This document shows, one piece after another, positions 1 to 12,538 of a stretch of 64,000 nucleotides of DNA. Each line of letters begins with the position of its first letter. The first letter of the stretch is position 1. The notes below the pieces were generated by a model. The model was given only the letters and a program-made list of their open reading frames with translations. It had not been told where the DNA came from and did no database searches. The stretch covers positions 31,401-95,400 of the forward strand of contig VXCM01001497.1 of assembly GCA_014773175.1 (NCBI GenBank), in the 5' to 3' direction. Made by a program: the position numbers and the translations under genes. Source of the stretch: Lucifuga dentata (lineage: Eukaryota > Chordata > Actinopteri > Ophidiiformes > Bythitidae).

Positions 1-76
<76 letters not shown>
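1..76. repeat. (CA)n microsatellite
   Basis: Perfect dinucleotide array of 38 units at the window edge; it may extend further left. Confidence 0.98.
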
Positions 77-77
<1 letters not shown>

Positions 78-947
78 TCAAAAAATGGATATTCATCGTT
101 GACATGCAAAAAATGCAATGCTGGGTGTCACACTGTATGGGTAAGAGGCAGAATCATTTACTTTCTTTTACATATTACTACACTGTATCTAAAGGCGCTC
201 ACACAAAGATGTGCACACTTATAACAAGGGCCAGTATGTGTCTGTGCCATGATAGAATTATAATGGGGGAAATTCATAAAAATGCATATTAACTACACAG
301 AGCCATGCTAAACCAGTACCACAATAACTGAATCTTATTCATAAAGCTTCCATTGCATTTATTAGCACACAAACACTCCATTACTGGCTTGTTGTTTTAA
401 GCGGTGTCCCAGGTAAAGGCCACAGAAAATCGACGTGTTAATGAGCTGCTATATATTTAAGACCCACACTTTATGGTGCTTCCTCTGTTGTCAAAGTAAT
501 GTGGACATGTCAAATCAGCAAAGGAAACCTGAATTTTCTGCTTTAGATCTCCCGATTATAAGAGAGGAGGTACAGAGAAACAATTCACAACTCTGTGGCA
601 GAAATTCTGCCAAAGATCTGGGAAAATGTAGCAGAAACCATCAGTGTGCTATCACAATTAATGAGAAGTCTGAATGTCAAAAATGTTGGAATGATGAAAA
701 AGGGTTGTGAAGGAGAAGGGATCCAGATAGGAAGGAGGACCTGTGAGGCTGATGGCAAAGTTTGCCATGATGCTCAAACAAAGTGGATCAAAACTTGCCA
801 TGTAAATGAACCGACTAATCAACTGAGTGGGCATATCAGTCAAATGTATTGATCATTAACACATGTGGAGTGAAAATATCTAACAAAATCAAATCCATTT
901 TACCCAGATTTCATGCCGGTGAAATTTCCTGTCAGACTGAAATTGTG
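77..947. other. intergenic, no gene recognised
   Basis: Mixed-composition sequence between a CA repeat and TTAA-element copy A. Short open frames here have no recognisable domains. Confidence 0.5.
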
Positions 948-1568
948 TTAAAGGACCATACCAATGGTATCGCATGTTTGAGCCCAATAAATACTAGCTG
1001 AATATATATTACATTACTGCCAACCATTAAAAAAAAAAAAACATAGTATTGGAGTGGTACATTTTTGAATAGTTTTTTTTTTCTACCTACCAGGCAGCCG
1101 TTGGTTTCAGTTCATTCCAGTACACTATAAAGATCAGCTTCTAGAGACTGCAGGAAATTTATCTCAGCAAACCAAACATTGCTCTTATTTTTATTTTATT
1201 TATTTATTATATATATATATAGATAGATATATTCTCTTTTTTTTTTTCTTTTTTGTCAGAGTTACTGAATTTAAGAAAATGTATTGGCCCNAGATATATT
1301 CTCTTTTTTTTTTTCTTTTTTGTCAGAGTTACTGAATTTAAGAAAATGTATTGGCCCTTTCCCACCATGCAGCTGATGTGTACCGAGCCGAGCCATAACA
1401 AGTCATACCGATCAGCCTCCTGAACATTTTATTGTGAAAGATTAGAGGATTTGGCAAAATAACACAAAAACCAAATTACGGTTTTGGAAAATGGTTGGCA
1501 GTAATGTAACATATGCAGGTAGTATTTATTGTGCTCAAAAATGAAAAACCTCAGGTGTGGTCCTTTAA
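948..1568. mobile_element. TTAA-flanked terminal-inverted-repeat element, copy A
   Basis: Starts TTAA|AGGACCATACC and ends GGTCCT|TTAA. The outer 75 bp or so at each end are inverted repeats of each other, sharing the GAGC(C/A)CAATAAATACTA and TTACATTACTGCCAACCATT blocks. The element is about 600 bp with no transposase. The TTAA target duplication fits the piggyBac or Kolobok groups; the group is not settled. A 66-bp duplication around a single N at 1291 lies inside and is probably an assembly artefact. Confidence 0.75.
1225..1357. repeat. 66-bp exact direct duplication around a single N (1291)
   Basis: 1225-1290 and 1292-1357 are identical over 66 bp and separated only by N. Most likely the two ends of overlapping contigs that were not merged. 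Confidence 0.9.
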
Positions 1569-1961
1569 GAATAGCTTACCCAGCATGCAAATGAGGCAAT
1601 ACCATAGTTATGTCTCTTTCAACACTAACAGTTAGTTAGTTAGTGAATGAGAGAACATGGTTGCATTACAGAAACTGCTCACACCACTTTCGGCTGCCAT
1701 ATTTGTGGGTTGCAGTTGTGTCTATATCTGTTAGCGTAGTACTTTACATAAGATCAATGAGATCTTGTCTTCTGGTTAGGTCCTTGTTTTTCATAATGTT
1801 TATATTCTGGGGCCAAATAGAGGAAACATCTGCTTTTCTGCTGTTCTAACTGCACCACATCTACACAGAAAGGCAGGCGAGTGGTTGGGCAAAGAATTTC
1901 TTTATTGGGTAAAGAAAGAGCTGTATTGCACAGAACAGTCATGCGTTGATACACCCACCCA

Positions 1962-1996
<35 letters not shown>

Positions 1997-4900
1997 AGAA
2001 AGACTGCCTGTCTTTCACGTATCCTCATCCAGTCATAATCACTGTGTAATTTGCCTACCATCTCTCCCATCAGGACCCGACTCAGCAGCCACTGTGGGAT
2101 TCATAACTCCAGTATCAATCACTTTTTCTGTCTGTCTTTATATCCTAGTTTCTATCTGTCTGTCTGTTATCTGTCTCTGTCTCTGTCCTTCCCACTTGAC
2201 AGCAAGTTTTTCACAGAAATGCACAAAACACTTAAGTTACAGAAGTTATGGACATGAAGTGACTGTGAATGTTGTCTCAATTTGATGCTGGATCAGTTTG
2301 TTTGTTTGGATGTTTGATGTAAGTTACAGTACACTTTTCTCTCTGATGCTTTCATTAGAGGGTATCTCATGGATACATGGATAATGGCAAAAAATATCCC
2401 AGGGTTTCTTATAAAAACAATTTCATTAATCTGAATTGCATGATTTGTGATTGTTCACTATGTATTTTGATTTGTGATTGCCCACTATGTATTTTGTGTA
2501 GTCTCAAACTCTGATGGCTCACTATCGCTGAGACAGAAATAGCTCTTGTTTAGGCCTTTTTAGCCTTTTACAATAATAACCCTCGTCACCCAAAGGGGAA
2601 AATGTGAGGTCTGTCCTTCCCAGAGAGTATGGTGGGAAGAATCGATGACTTCCTCCATCTTTCTCCCTCAGGGGACAGGGGGACAAAGTCTCTCTGGTAT
2701 TAATAGTCATCCTCTGATAAGCCGGTCAGTAAGCTGCCTTGTGGTGTCACTGCCTTTCTTTTCATTGTTGTGAGAACGTCTTGTTATAGTATCAAACACT
2801 GCTTATGGAATATATCTTTCCTTGCCTTCCTGTTTTTGTTCAGCCCACTGTGCTTATATTGTACATTTTGACTTGTATACAACACAATGGGGGATACTTG
2901 AGTACTATATCAGTAGACACTCGACACTGCGTCTTTGAGTTTTGTCCTCAAAGCTCTTTTAAGGCTGTGATGCTGCCCATTACCCCTGAGCTGTGTTACC
3001 ATCGGAGCCTTGTGTCGTAAAACACTGGGAGCAAAGCTGATATGGGTCTCTCATTGACATGGCCGTTATCCCAAATAGCAGGTTGTATGTTTGCCTCAGG
3101 GCCCGACCATTCACCCCCCACACGTTGTCACAAAGGGAGTTGTAAATACGAGCGTTCTGCCTTTTGATTGGCTCTGAAAGCACAGGAAACATCTTGTAAC
3201 ATTTCAGTATATAGTCACAGAGAGAATGAGAGTTGTTGTGGGAGAAAGTTGTTCACAAGTAGAGTTTTTATAATAGCTGATACAAAGACCTCAAGTGCAA
3301 TTTGAAACAATGGTGTGGTTATACTGGGAAGTGATTTGTGCCCATTGAGTTCAATTTTTTAAACTTCTCCAAGAATACTTTTTTTCATTCACAGCTGGTT
3401 TGATAGCCTTGATGCCCCAAATAGGTTCTCTGAAAGGAGAGCATGGGAAAAATAGCTGTAGTTGTGGAAAATGCTGGGAAAAGCCTGAGTTCTCATTAGT
3501 AACAGGGCTGGGCATTGTGGGATGTGAGTGAACTGAGAAAGACTGTTTTGCTGCCTTTTTTGAGGAAACATGGAAATATGGACACAAAAAGAACAGAGAT
3601 TAGACCACACCAAGCAGAACTAACTCACTCCTGTTTCTGCTCTGTTGGCTTCACTTCTCTCAGAGATGGGAAGATGAGAGCTAGTCAGCGGCAGTAAGAG
3701 TGTGAGGGTGGGCTGGGTTTCCACTCAGTTGCCCAATCAACAGTCTGCAGTCAGGCCCCAGTCAATGTAAATCCCCTGACGTTGACACGAGGAGCAGCCG
3801 CATGCATACCGACATACCACTCTGATGGTTGTCAGTCCCTCAGCGACGGCCAAGTAGTGGAGCCCACCCAGGATTGCAGACCTTCTCCTGCCCACCTTCC
3901 ACCTTCCTGCCCAGCCCTGGCTCAGGATCACGGGCAGGCTGTGTGTCAGGGGACAGGGCTAATGATGGCCTCAACCATGCCATCCCTTTCAAGCCCCAAC
4001 CCAAGAGTACAATTGTGGCTAATGCTATTTCCTGCAGATAAGATGCTTTTACTGTTTTTTCCTCATCAGAGGTTTTGGAGGTGAGGGGAGGAAGAGGGGT
4101 GGTGAAATATGTTACTGAGTCTGTGCAAAACTTATTCTATTTCATTATCGATCGATTGGGCTCCACTGGTAGCTACTGTGCCTGCTATCAAATTCCATTA
4201 ATTAAAAATATCAAAGATCTCATTTGTGAAATCAGTGAAATGTATTAAAGAGTAGTTGCTTTATATGCACAGAACCCCAAGTAGCTATACTGGATCATTT
4301 AGCCCCCCATCAGTCCCTAAGTGACTTAATCAAGCCAGTGTTTCATGATTATTTTACTCGCCCAAGACCCTCTAAATTGTTTCCAGCTTACAGAAAGATT
4401 TTAGATATTCAGCATGGCTAGATGGAAATGGTCTCCTGTTGTGCTGTTCTGGGTTTGCAAATTATTTGTCCTTGAGACAGTGGACTGTATTTGATGTGTG
4501 TCCTGCAGTCAGAACTGTGATTCTTTCCCAATACATCACTTATACACTCATTGTCAGCCTGCCTCTCACTGTCCTTTAATTATCTTTAAGTGAATCTGTG
4601 ATCTACATATAACGGAGGTTGTCAATGTAAATGTCAGTTTATACATATGTAACATGTGGAACACGAAGCAGCTCAGATCATCTCAGATCTGTGACTGAAC
4701 GTTAACAATCTCACAATATGTTGTTTCCTCGCTTCAGAAAATACATCATAAATACTTTCCAGCTGGGTTCAGAGAGAGTGTACTTACTTATTAATTATAG
4801 TGGATCTCCCCCCCTCTCGTCTGCCTATCTGTCTGGTGGAGAACAACCCTGTTGTCAGTGGGGATGTATGATGGCAGGCAGGGTTCATGTCCATGTCCAC

Positions 4901-6430
4901 GTGCATCTCTGATCCCAATCAATCACCCACCCTGTCTGTTATCTCTGTCCTTTGCTTCCCTTTGGCTATTAAGATGGAATGGGATGTCTCACACACACAC
5001 ACACACACACACACATGCACTTTCAAGCCTATGGGAGTGCACCTTGTAATGGTGATGACAGCTCTGCCTCTCCTTATCTTTTTCTGGCATCTTTGGTATA
5101 TCCTCTTTTTTTTTTATGTCCTCTGTTTCTTTCTACTAGTCTTCTAAAATCTTCCATATACACTTTAATGATCTCTTTTCTCTTTCTTTAGTTTATGTTT
5201 ATGTCTGTTGTCCTAGTGTCTAGCTCTTCTCTGTCTCCACATTCTCTTTGTTTGGCCAGAAAAAACATAGTGAAATTCCCCTTCAGTCATTTAGCCCAGA
5301 TTCAACACTGCAGACAGGCAGGCAAGCAGTGCAGACACCACTGCAGCTCTAACTTACCAGAATGTAAATAGAGCAGTGTTTTTCACATTACTTCACCACT
5401 TATTTTTAGTAGCTGAACAAGAGCAGGCAAGGGTGTGCCTTTTCAAGCCCCTACTGTATGTCTTATCAGCTGAATACACAGAAAAAGAAAAAAAGAAATT
5501 ATAAATCAAACAAAACAATAATGACCCATTGTAGGAAGGGATGTGTTGATTCATTGAACTTTTAAATGTAGCTGTCAGACACTGCTGGGGCAGCTTTGCT
5601 CTTTTTTTTTTTTTAACTCCCTGTTTCTAAGTTTCCATTTTTCCTCTTCCTCTCTTTTCCACTGCAAACACACACAAGGTGCAATAAATTTTTATTTTAA
5701 CTTGAACAAGTTAAAGACAATACATTCTGAAGTGATTAATTCAAGGACCATCAACACATGACAGGTTTCTGTCACCTGGACACCTTGAACTGTGGTTTTT
5801 TGATGCAGTAATGGAATTTATTGAATGTATTCTCGCAAATAAATGCATTTCCAGAGGGTGGTCAAAGTCCACGGTGTACCAAGTTCAGTTTGTGATTTTG
5901 CCCAAATGGTGGTTAATACTGCAGAATAGTTTTCAGCCATTCCTCGATTACTGGTCCACATCCAGTAAAGAGCTTTCTTCCAATTCCAGAGAGCAAACCA
6001 GCTTCAGCAGTGTGTTTAGCAGACACACTGTCTGCAACAGTGTGGAAGCTGAAGGGTGGACAGTGGCTGTGTCTCTGTGTCTCTGTGCCTGGCTGTCTTC
6101 CTCCAAGCCGCCCCTCTGCTCACACCAGGAAATGTCTTTTTCCAATTCATTCTCCAGTGCACTTAATTCCTCCCTGCTCTCCAGTAACAAAGCTAAAAGC
6201 AAAAGAGATGCATTGCTGGAAGTTGCTAGCATTTCTTTAGTCTATGTTGCTGTCTTCTTCTGTTTCTCTTTAAGTTGTGGATTGCAATGACCTCATCAGC
6301 ATTCAAATGTGACTTTGAAAATGAGGTCAGTGAGCAGTAACTGCAAGTTGATGTTCTAGGAAACTTTCTCATTGTATTGATGACCTGCTGGTCTTTGAAT
6401 GACCACAGATCATGTATTTACTGCAACTAT
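1569..6430. other. intergenic, no gene recognised
   Basis: Contains CA microsatellites at 1964-1994 and 4990-5015 and the tandem duplication at 2442-2495. At 5811-6290 both strands stay open for long stretches (159 codons on +, 94 on -). The minus strand shows broken frames ending in AATAAA and a short A tract, but I could not recognise a protein. Confidence 0.45.
2442..2495. repeat. 27-bp tandem duplication
   Basis: 2442-2468 and 2469-2495 differ at two positions only. Confidence 0.85.
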
Positions 6431-7612
6431 CAGAGGTGTAAAGAGTAATAAAATATTGTACTCAAGTAAAATTGCTGTTACTTTGATGAAATTTTACTCA
6501 AGTAATTAGTGCATGTTTGAGCCCAATATATACAGCCTGCATACATGTAAACATTACTAACAATCAATTTCCCAAAACATAAAACCCTATTTAGATTTCT
6601 TGTTTTTTTTTTTTTTTNGGGGGGATTCAAATACCCTAATTCTTCAAAATCAAATGTTCAGGTGGTAAATCCACCTTAAAATTCAATGTTTTGCCTGCTT
6701 ACACTTATGCACATTGTAGAAGGCAAACTTGTTTTAATTTATGGGTAAAACCCATCTTCTCCTAGGACTACATTTCCTGGCAGAGACGTTCATTGTCTTC
6801 TGTGCAACTCCATGTTGATCAGTTAAATGAAGTTACTTTGATAAAAAAAAACAAAAAAACAAAAAAACTAATAGACATGTTTGCTGTGATGGATTATATA
6901 TCTCAAGTGTGTTTCAAGTTACCAGTTGATTTTAATAGGGAACTGGAATGAACTGGAATCAAAGGCGGTCTGGAAGGTAGGAAAAAAAGTAGTATTACTC
7001 TCTGATGCAGCTTAATCAAAATTAACTGTGCATTTTTTCAGTAACCAGCTAAAGTGCAACCCAGAAACAAGTGAAAGAATATTATTTTAGACATAGATGT
7101 CAGCAAAGCTCATAACTAGTATGAATAATTAACAGGATAAAGTTAGCTAACTTACCTCCGCATGCTTGCGCAGGTTTGATGCCAAGTTCTGATAAGCTGC
7201 TAATTCCACGATTTTTGGCAAACAAAGTTTGTACTGCATTGTAGCTGTGTTCTTTCTTTTTATGAAGAAAAACTGATCGCTTAAATACAGCTAGGGATTG
7301 TCTTCTTTAAATTTGGTTTCCTGGTCCTCTTAGCGCATTCTCTCCATCTTCAGCATACACCCTCAGCGCGAGCCTGCTGCAGTCAGAGAGGAGGAACTGC
7401 AGCCTTTTTTACATTGCTGACATTTTATTTTATATTTTTAGCTCTGTAATGGATGTCAATTAAAATGTACTGAAGTACAATACTTGTAATTAAAATGGTT
7501 TAAGTAAAAGTGAAAATACTTTTTATAAATGTTACTCAAAAAAGTACAAATACAGAAAAAACAACTTTGTTACAGTAACGAGAGTAAATGTAATTCGTTA
7601 CTTACACACCTG
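6431..7612. mobile_element. non-autonomous Tol2-like hAT element with perfect 8-bp TSD
   Basis: Begins CAGAGGTGTAAAGAGTAAT and ends ...GTTACTTACACACCTG. The ends are inverted relative to each other and resemble the termini of the medaka Tol2 element, including the ACTCAAGTAA-type subterminal repeats. It is flanked by the identical octamer GCAACTAT at 6423-6430 and 7613-7620, the 8-bp duplication made by hAT transposases. No transposase frame remains within its 1,182 bp. A reversed, end-truncated copy of the TTAA element lies inside (about 6505-6995). Confidence 0.85.
6505..6995 (-). mobile_element. TTAA-type element, copy B (reversed, truncated)
   Basis: Contains the end block GCATGTTTGAGCCCAATATA at 6511-6530. 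Internal sequence matches copies C and D in reverse, including the 'cttctcctaggactacattt' stretch and the region that reads as TTCCAGTTCATTCCAGTT on the minus strand. Both extreme ends are missing. It lies within the hAT element. Contains an N at 6618. Confidence 0.6.
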
Positions 7613-7620
7613 GCAACTAT

Positions 7621-10600
7621 TCATACTTAAAATTGTCAGCAAGCAGTGTAGTTTAAAGTGTGTTTGCATATGTGTTGAAGTGTGTGCACTTAGATTTCTG
7701 TTGTAAAGGATATGAAACAGTACAGTAAAGAGGTGTTAAACCCTCCATGTTCAATGCAGTCACTGAACATGATGACTCAGTTGAATTTCCACTGAGGCAA
7801 GCTGTCACTCGCTGATGAACAGTGAACTCACAGAAGCACTGAGTCACACCACACATGCACACACCATCCAGTGTCCCCAACTAACTTGCAGGCCAGCAGG
7901 GACAACATAGCACAACTCTTTCTCTCTCTCTCTTTGATTATCTTGGTGTCTTGGTGAGCAGCCATAGACACACACATACATACACAAACATGCAGGCTTG
8001 TGCTTGGCCTTGTCCCTGTCCAAACAGGCCGTCTATAGTGAGAAGCTCCATTGGAGTGGATCAGCTCCAGCTAAGACACCCTTTCACACTTCCTCCCTCC
8101 CTTTCTATAAGCCCTCCCTCCTCCATGACCACAGGGTCTTCCTTCCTTCCTTCCTCCTGACACAGAGGCCTGGGGGAGTTGCAGGGCAGTCAGGATGACC
8201 GGATATGCCCTGAACGGACAGTCAGACAGACTGAGAAAGAACAGACACGCAGACAGGAGGATGCTGCTACTGTGGACTTGGGCTCCTTTTTCTTCCCATC
8301 CGGAGCTACAAGAGGAATGACATCATTCCTGTTTTGATAGGACAACAGGAAGGTGGACAGTTAGAGAAAGAACAGCAGGGTGTGTAGGTGAGAGCTCAAA
8401 GACATCATGAAAAAGTGGATATAGCGCATGAATAAACTTTGATGCTTTCTGGAGTGAGAACATAAAAGGAACCCGAAATGGTTAACATTCAGTAGTGGAG
8501 AGACAGAACAGTAAACATTGTATTGGACGCAGGTTTGTTCAGGCCCACCTCAGGCCTACAGTAGTCTTTGAACAACCCTAGCACTCCTCTTCCAGTAGGC
8601 ATGGAAATTTTGATTTTCAGAAACATACATTTTCCCCCTCTCCCTCCTCCATGTGAATCTAATGAAGTAATGAAACTATAATAAAGTGAATTAAGACTAG
8701 AGCCGGATTTGCCTCACAAGAGCTCTTTTATATGACAGTTACAAAGATGGAGCCTAGGGTTAGCAGGCAATGGGCCTTTGCCTCACACAGGAAGAGCCCT
8801 AGCTATGAAAAGCAGCCGCATGTTTTAGCGTGTCGCTCTGTACCTGCAAGCTATACAATACAGCAAAGCTCATAGGAGCTTTGAAGTTTCAGAGCACTTG
8901 TCATTGCACTTTATCTCTTTTGCAAGACAGCCGTTTCCTTTGCCATTCTCTTGGGGGAGAGAAGTATAAGAAATGGCTGGAGGAGCAGGAAAGAAAGAAG
9001 GAAACAAAGAAAGAAAGAGGGAGGGAGGATCGCAATAATAGCAATGTCTCTTCTCTCTTCTGTTTTTTTTTTTTTTTTTNTTTTTTTTTTTTTTTTCTTG
9101 GAAGAGGATATAGTGAGTGCCAGCTGTGCTTGACTGCAGCACACATGAACTTCAGAGAAGTCATCTTCACTGCACTCCATCCACCCCATTGAACTGCCAG
9201 CACTGATAATCAATTCTGAGCCTTGTGCTGTCACTGTGGGCCTCTGGACACAGCAGCTGGCTACAGGAAGACAAGCGTTCTTCCACAGTGGTTGTCCACC
9301 AATCAGCTGCACCCAGCTGTCTGGCAACCCTGCTGTTCAGAGCACTACTGCTGCTGCTTCTCAGGGAGGCCTCTTTCACTGCTGTCACCATCACTGTCCC
9401 TCCACCATACTTTCTTTTTCACTTCTTCCTTCCTAAATTCTCAACTGTACAGACACATCCGCCCTCGATTGTGCAGAAGGCCTCATATGTCTGTTTAGTC
9501 TCGCTTTCTCTATCCTTTTTCTTTCTTCCTAAGTCAAATTGTCCATCTGTCTCTCCCTTTCCCAACTTCTCTCCACTATTTTCCATGTTTCTTCCTCTCT
9601 CCCACCCATTCTCCTCCTGTCTTCCATGCTGGGTCTTTTGACAGACTTTTTCTTGATTTCCTTTTCTTTCTTTTTGCTGTTGTAGCCTTTCTTCTATTGC
9701 CTCCTCCTTTCCTTGCAGTTTCCTCCATGTCCCTTCTGTCTCTGTATTTTGTGGTACCCATTTCTCTTTCCTTCTTTGTTAGTTGCCATGTCTCAGTTTC
9801 TCCACTCCTTTCTCTGCAGTTCAGTCCCCTTTTTGCCATTCTCCCAGACTCCCTCGCTCTTATTTCCGCACAATTTCCATCTCATTCTTTGTCACTCTGC
9901 CGCAATCTAAACTATGCCCCCTTTTTCCAAATGTCACAATACTGTATCTTTTCTTCCCTTTTTCTTTAGAGTAACTTCTTTTTCTGTCTCCCTTTCTGCT
10001 GTATTTTTTTCACAGGTGTCTGTAAGGCGGGGATTTACATTTTCTCAGGACAGGCAGCCCGTGGAGAGAGGCCTGCTGGCAGATCAAAGGCTCTGGCTGT
10101 AAAACGATCTGAAAGAGTCCGGCATTAGCATCCATCAGGGTACCTTGAAAGCTCCCTGGTCAGCCGAGAGGGAAGCTGAGGGCCCCCCAAAGTGAAAGCC
10201 CAGTCTGAAGAGGGGTGATGGAGGGGTGGAGGGAGGAGAGGATTGGTGGAGGGAGGGAAGAATGGGGATGGGGAGACAGAGAGAGAGAGGCTGAAGACAC
10301 GAAGGAAATATTTTCACAAGGGAGGAAAATTCCCATAACAAGCTAAAAATGTTTGTATGTTCTCTATTGGTTTCAGCCCCTCATCTCTTCTTCTGTACTT
10401 CCTCTCTTTTTCTTCGATTTCTTCTTTATGGTCTTAAGGCTGTAAGGGGAGAACATCTCCATCTGTGCACCATCTACACTCAGCTCACCAAGCCCAGACT
10501 TTTACTACTCCATCCTGCAGTCTGCACATAGGGTCATGTCTGGTCGGGGATGAGAAGTGGAGAGACTGAGGGAGGGAGGGACAGAAGGATAAAGTGTGGG

Positions 10601-11859
10601 AGGAATGAAACACGGATCGGCTTCATATATCCCTTTACATCAAAATTGAAAGCAAGAGAGAAGGATGGCAGGAGTGTGGGAGCAATGTGTGTGTTCCATC
10701 TTTTATGCCTTTCTATAAAGTACTCATGATTCATGGTCATGAAATGGATAGGTACCTAACATGTGTGATAGGGATCGAGATTAGACCTGCATTCCTGGTG
10801 TGTTCCGGTGCTTCAGAATTTGCGTCTTTTTCATAAACAAAAGTAGGGTCACATTCATCACATAAATCTCAAAAATAAATCTGCGTCCCTCAAGTTGAGC
10901 TGAAGAATTCCCTCAAGAAAAGACAACTGGAACTGAATCTGCAGTATAAACAGAAACTCAGAACTGTGAACACTGAGCTCCTTTTGGCTGGAAAGACTTT
11001 AATTTATATAAATTTTTTTTAACATGTGCAAAATTTTTAGTTTGTAACTTTATAAAGAATAGAGAAGGTTAGATAGAGAGCATATAATTGTAATGTGCAG
11101 ATGTATCATTGACAGTTTGGCATGATGTATTCCAAAAAAAAAAAAAAATCAGAACCACTGGACACCAATAACCTCTTAACACCATAGTTTCCTTCAGCAC
11201 ACTTGAGTACAAAGCATAAAGTTTGGGAGTTTATGTTTCTGCCTGTTTCTATCCACAGCTTTAATCATTCATTGGTCACTTTTGAACTGATAGCATCACG
11301 TTAGCTATTGTGAGTTATGACTGTAGGACTCCTGATGTATGTGTGTGGGACATACTGAAAACATGAGTAGCTCACATGGTAAATAGTGCTCCCCAAGATT
11401 GCCAAACTTAATTTGAAATGTAAAATATACAGTAGATGAACATAAAAGTTCAAAGTTGAGAATACAGTCAATTTCAACAGAAGAAGGAAGCTGGTGGAGG
11501 GAGCTGGAGCATTGAGCGGTGATGATATGAGAATATCAACAAGCATAATGGTGAAAATTGTCACTATTATTGTTATTACAATGTTACTGGTCCACCAATC
11601 ATGTTTGACTTTAGTGCTCTACCAAAATTAACACAATACCTCATGTTGTTCCGCTGTTATTAAACGATTAATGCTTTTGGAAGCTCTGTTCTCTGAGAAG
11701 AATGCAAGTATGAAATGATGAAAAGAAATGAGAATTTAATACTATTGATAGTCTATCGTGAAGAAGATGCCTGATTATTTTGCAATTTATATGCCTGATT
11801 AATTGAAACTGGTGAATTACTTGTGAAGAAATTGACAAAAGTATTGAACACCCTATCTT
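7621..11859. other. intergenic, no gene recognised
   Basis: Pyrimidine-rich on the + strand from about 9,360 to 10,020. Contains a poly-T/N gap at 9080. The long serine- and phenylalanine-rich frames here are low-complexity translations, not genes. Confidence 0.5.
9063..9096. repeat. poly-T with single-N gap (9080)
   Basis: Homopolymer interrupted by one N. The length is unreliable. Confidence 0.8.
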
Positions 11860-12090
11860 ATAATGTTATGAAATCATTTTTTTAAATTCCTGGATTCACC
11901 CTTGGATCTGAATCTGGACCAAAATTTAATGGATTCATGCCTCTCTCTTCTACAACGTTTCATACATTCCACAACATTTCAAAATTGTTTCTGAACTTTG
12001 CGAGTAATCCCGCTAAAAAAAAAAAAAAAAAAAAAAGAACACGCACATACTGATCAAAACATGACCTCCTTGGCGAAGGTAATTATAGTT
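11860..12090. repeat. dispersed repeat, copy 1
   Basis: Shares ordered blocks with 24440-24640: AATTCCTGGAT(C/T), GGATC-GAATCTG, ATGCC, a (T)GAATAATCC-type block, and CCTCCTTGGC(G/A)(A/G)AGGT. Both copies are diverged. The 'cctccttggcgaaggt' end is a familiar feature of an old vertebrate repeat common in fish. The family name is not assigned. It includes a poly-A run at 12015-12036. Confidence 0.55.
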
Positions 12091-12235
12091 AAAAATTTTG
12101 AACACGTACTTAACATTGGTAGTTAAGTATGATCCCAATATAAACAATGGGTCAGTTGAAAAGATGCTTGTCCAGTCATTTGTGTTCTTTACCAGACCTC
12201 TGGATTCTGGAGAGGGTATTTCTTTCAAAAGGGAG

Positions 12236-12296
12236 GGAAGGATTTGAACCCCCTCACAGCTTAATGTAGGCAACCTCATCTGCTGAGTTACACAAC
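12236..12296 (-). repeat. tRNA-like SINE head
   Basis: The minus strand reads TAACTCAGCAGATGAGG (A-box-like), then after about 30 nt GGTTCAAATCC, a near-consensus RNA polymerase III B box. It does not fold as an intact tRNA, so a tRNA-derived SINE remnant is more likely. It lies just beside the dispersed repeat at 11860-12090. Confidence 0.4.
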
Positions 12297-12346
12297 ACAA
12301 GGACCCTCATACAAGATATAAAACACATCCACCACCCACGCATCTC

Positions 12347-12377
<31 letters not shown>

Positions 12378-12471
12378 TAACAATAGCTCATGCTGCCGTA
12401 CATACTTGCACACGTGAAAGCACAATCACAAAAACACATACTCATGGACATAATGTACTTCCCACACAGGA

Positions 12472-12472
<1 letters not shown>

Positions 12473-12534
<62 letters not shown>

Positions 12535-12538
12535 CACA
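12473..12538. repeat. (CA)n microsatellite
   Basis: Nearly perfect array with one CG interruption. A second, shorter CA array lies at 12347-12375. Confidence 0.95.

Noticed and set aside
5811..6290. 159-codon + strand open frame
   Set aside because: Ser/Cys/Leu-rich with no known motif. The opposite strand looks more coding-like, though also unrecognised.
8830..9192. 120-codon frame with long Phe run
   Set aside because: Passes through a poly-T tract with an N gap; a low-complexity artefact.
9225..9974. Overlapping + strand frames of 60-138 codons
   Set aside because: They arise from a pyrimidine-rich stretch that is open in several frames; no domain.
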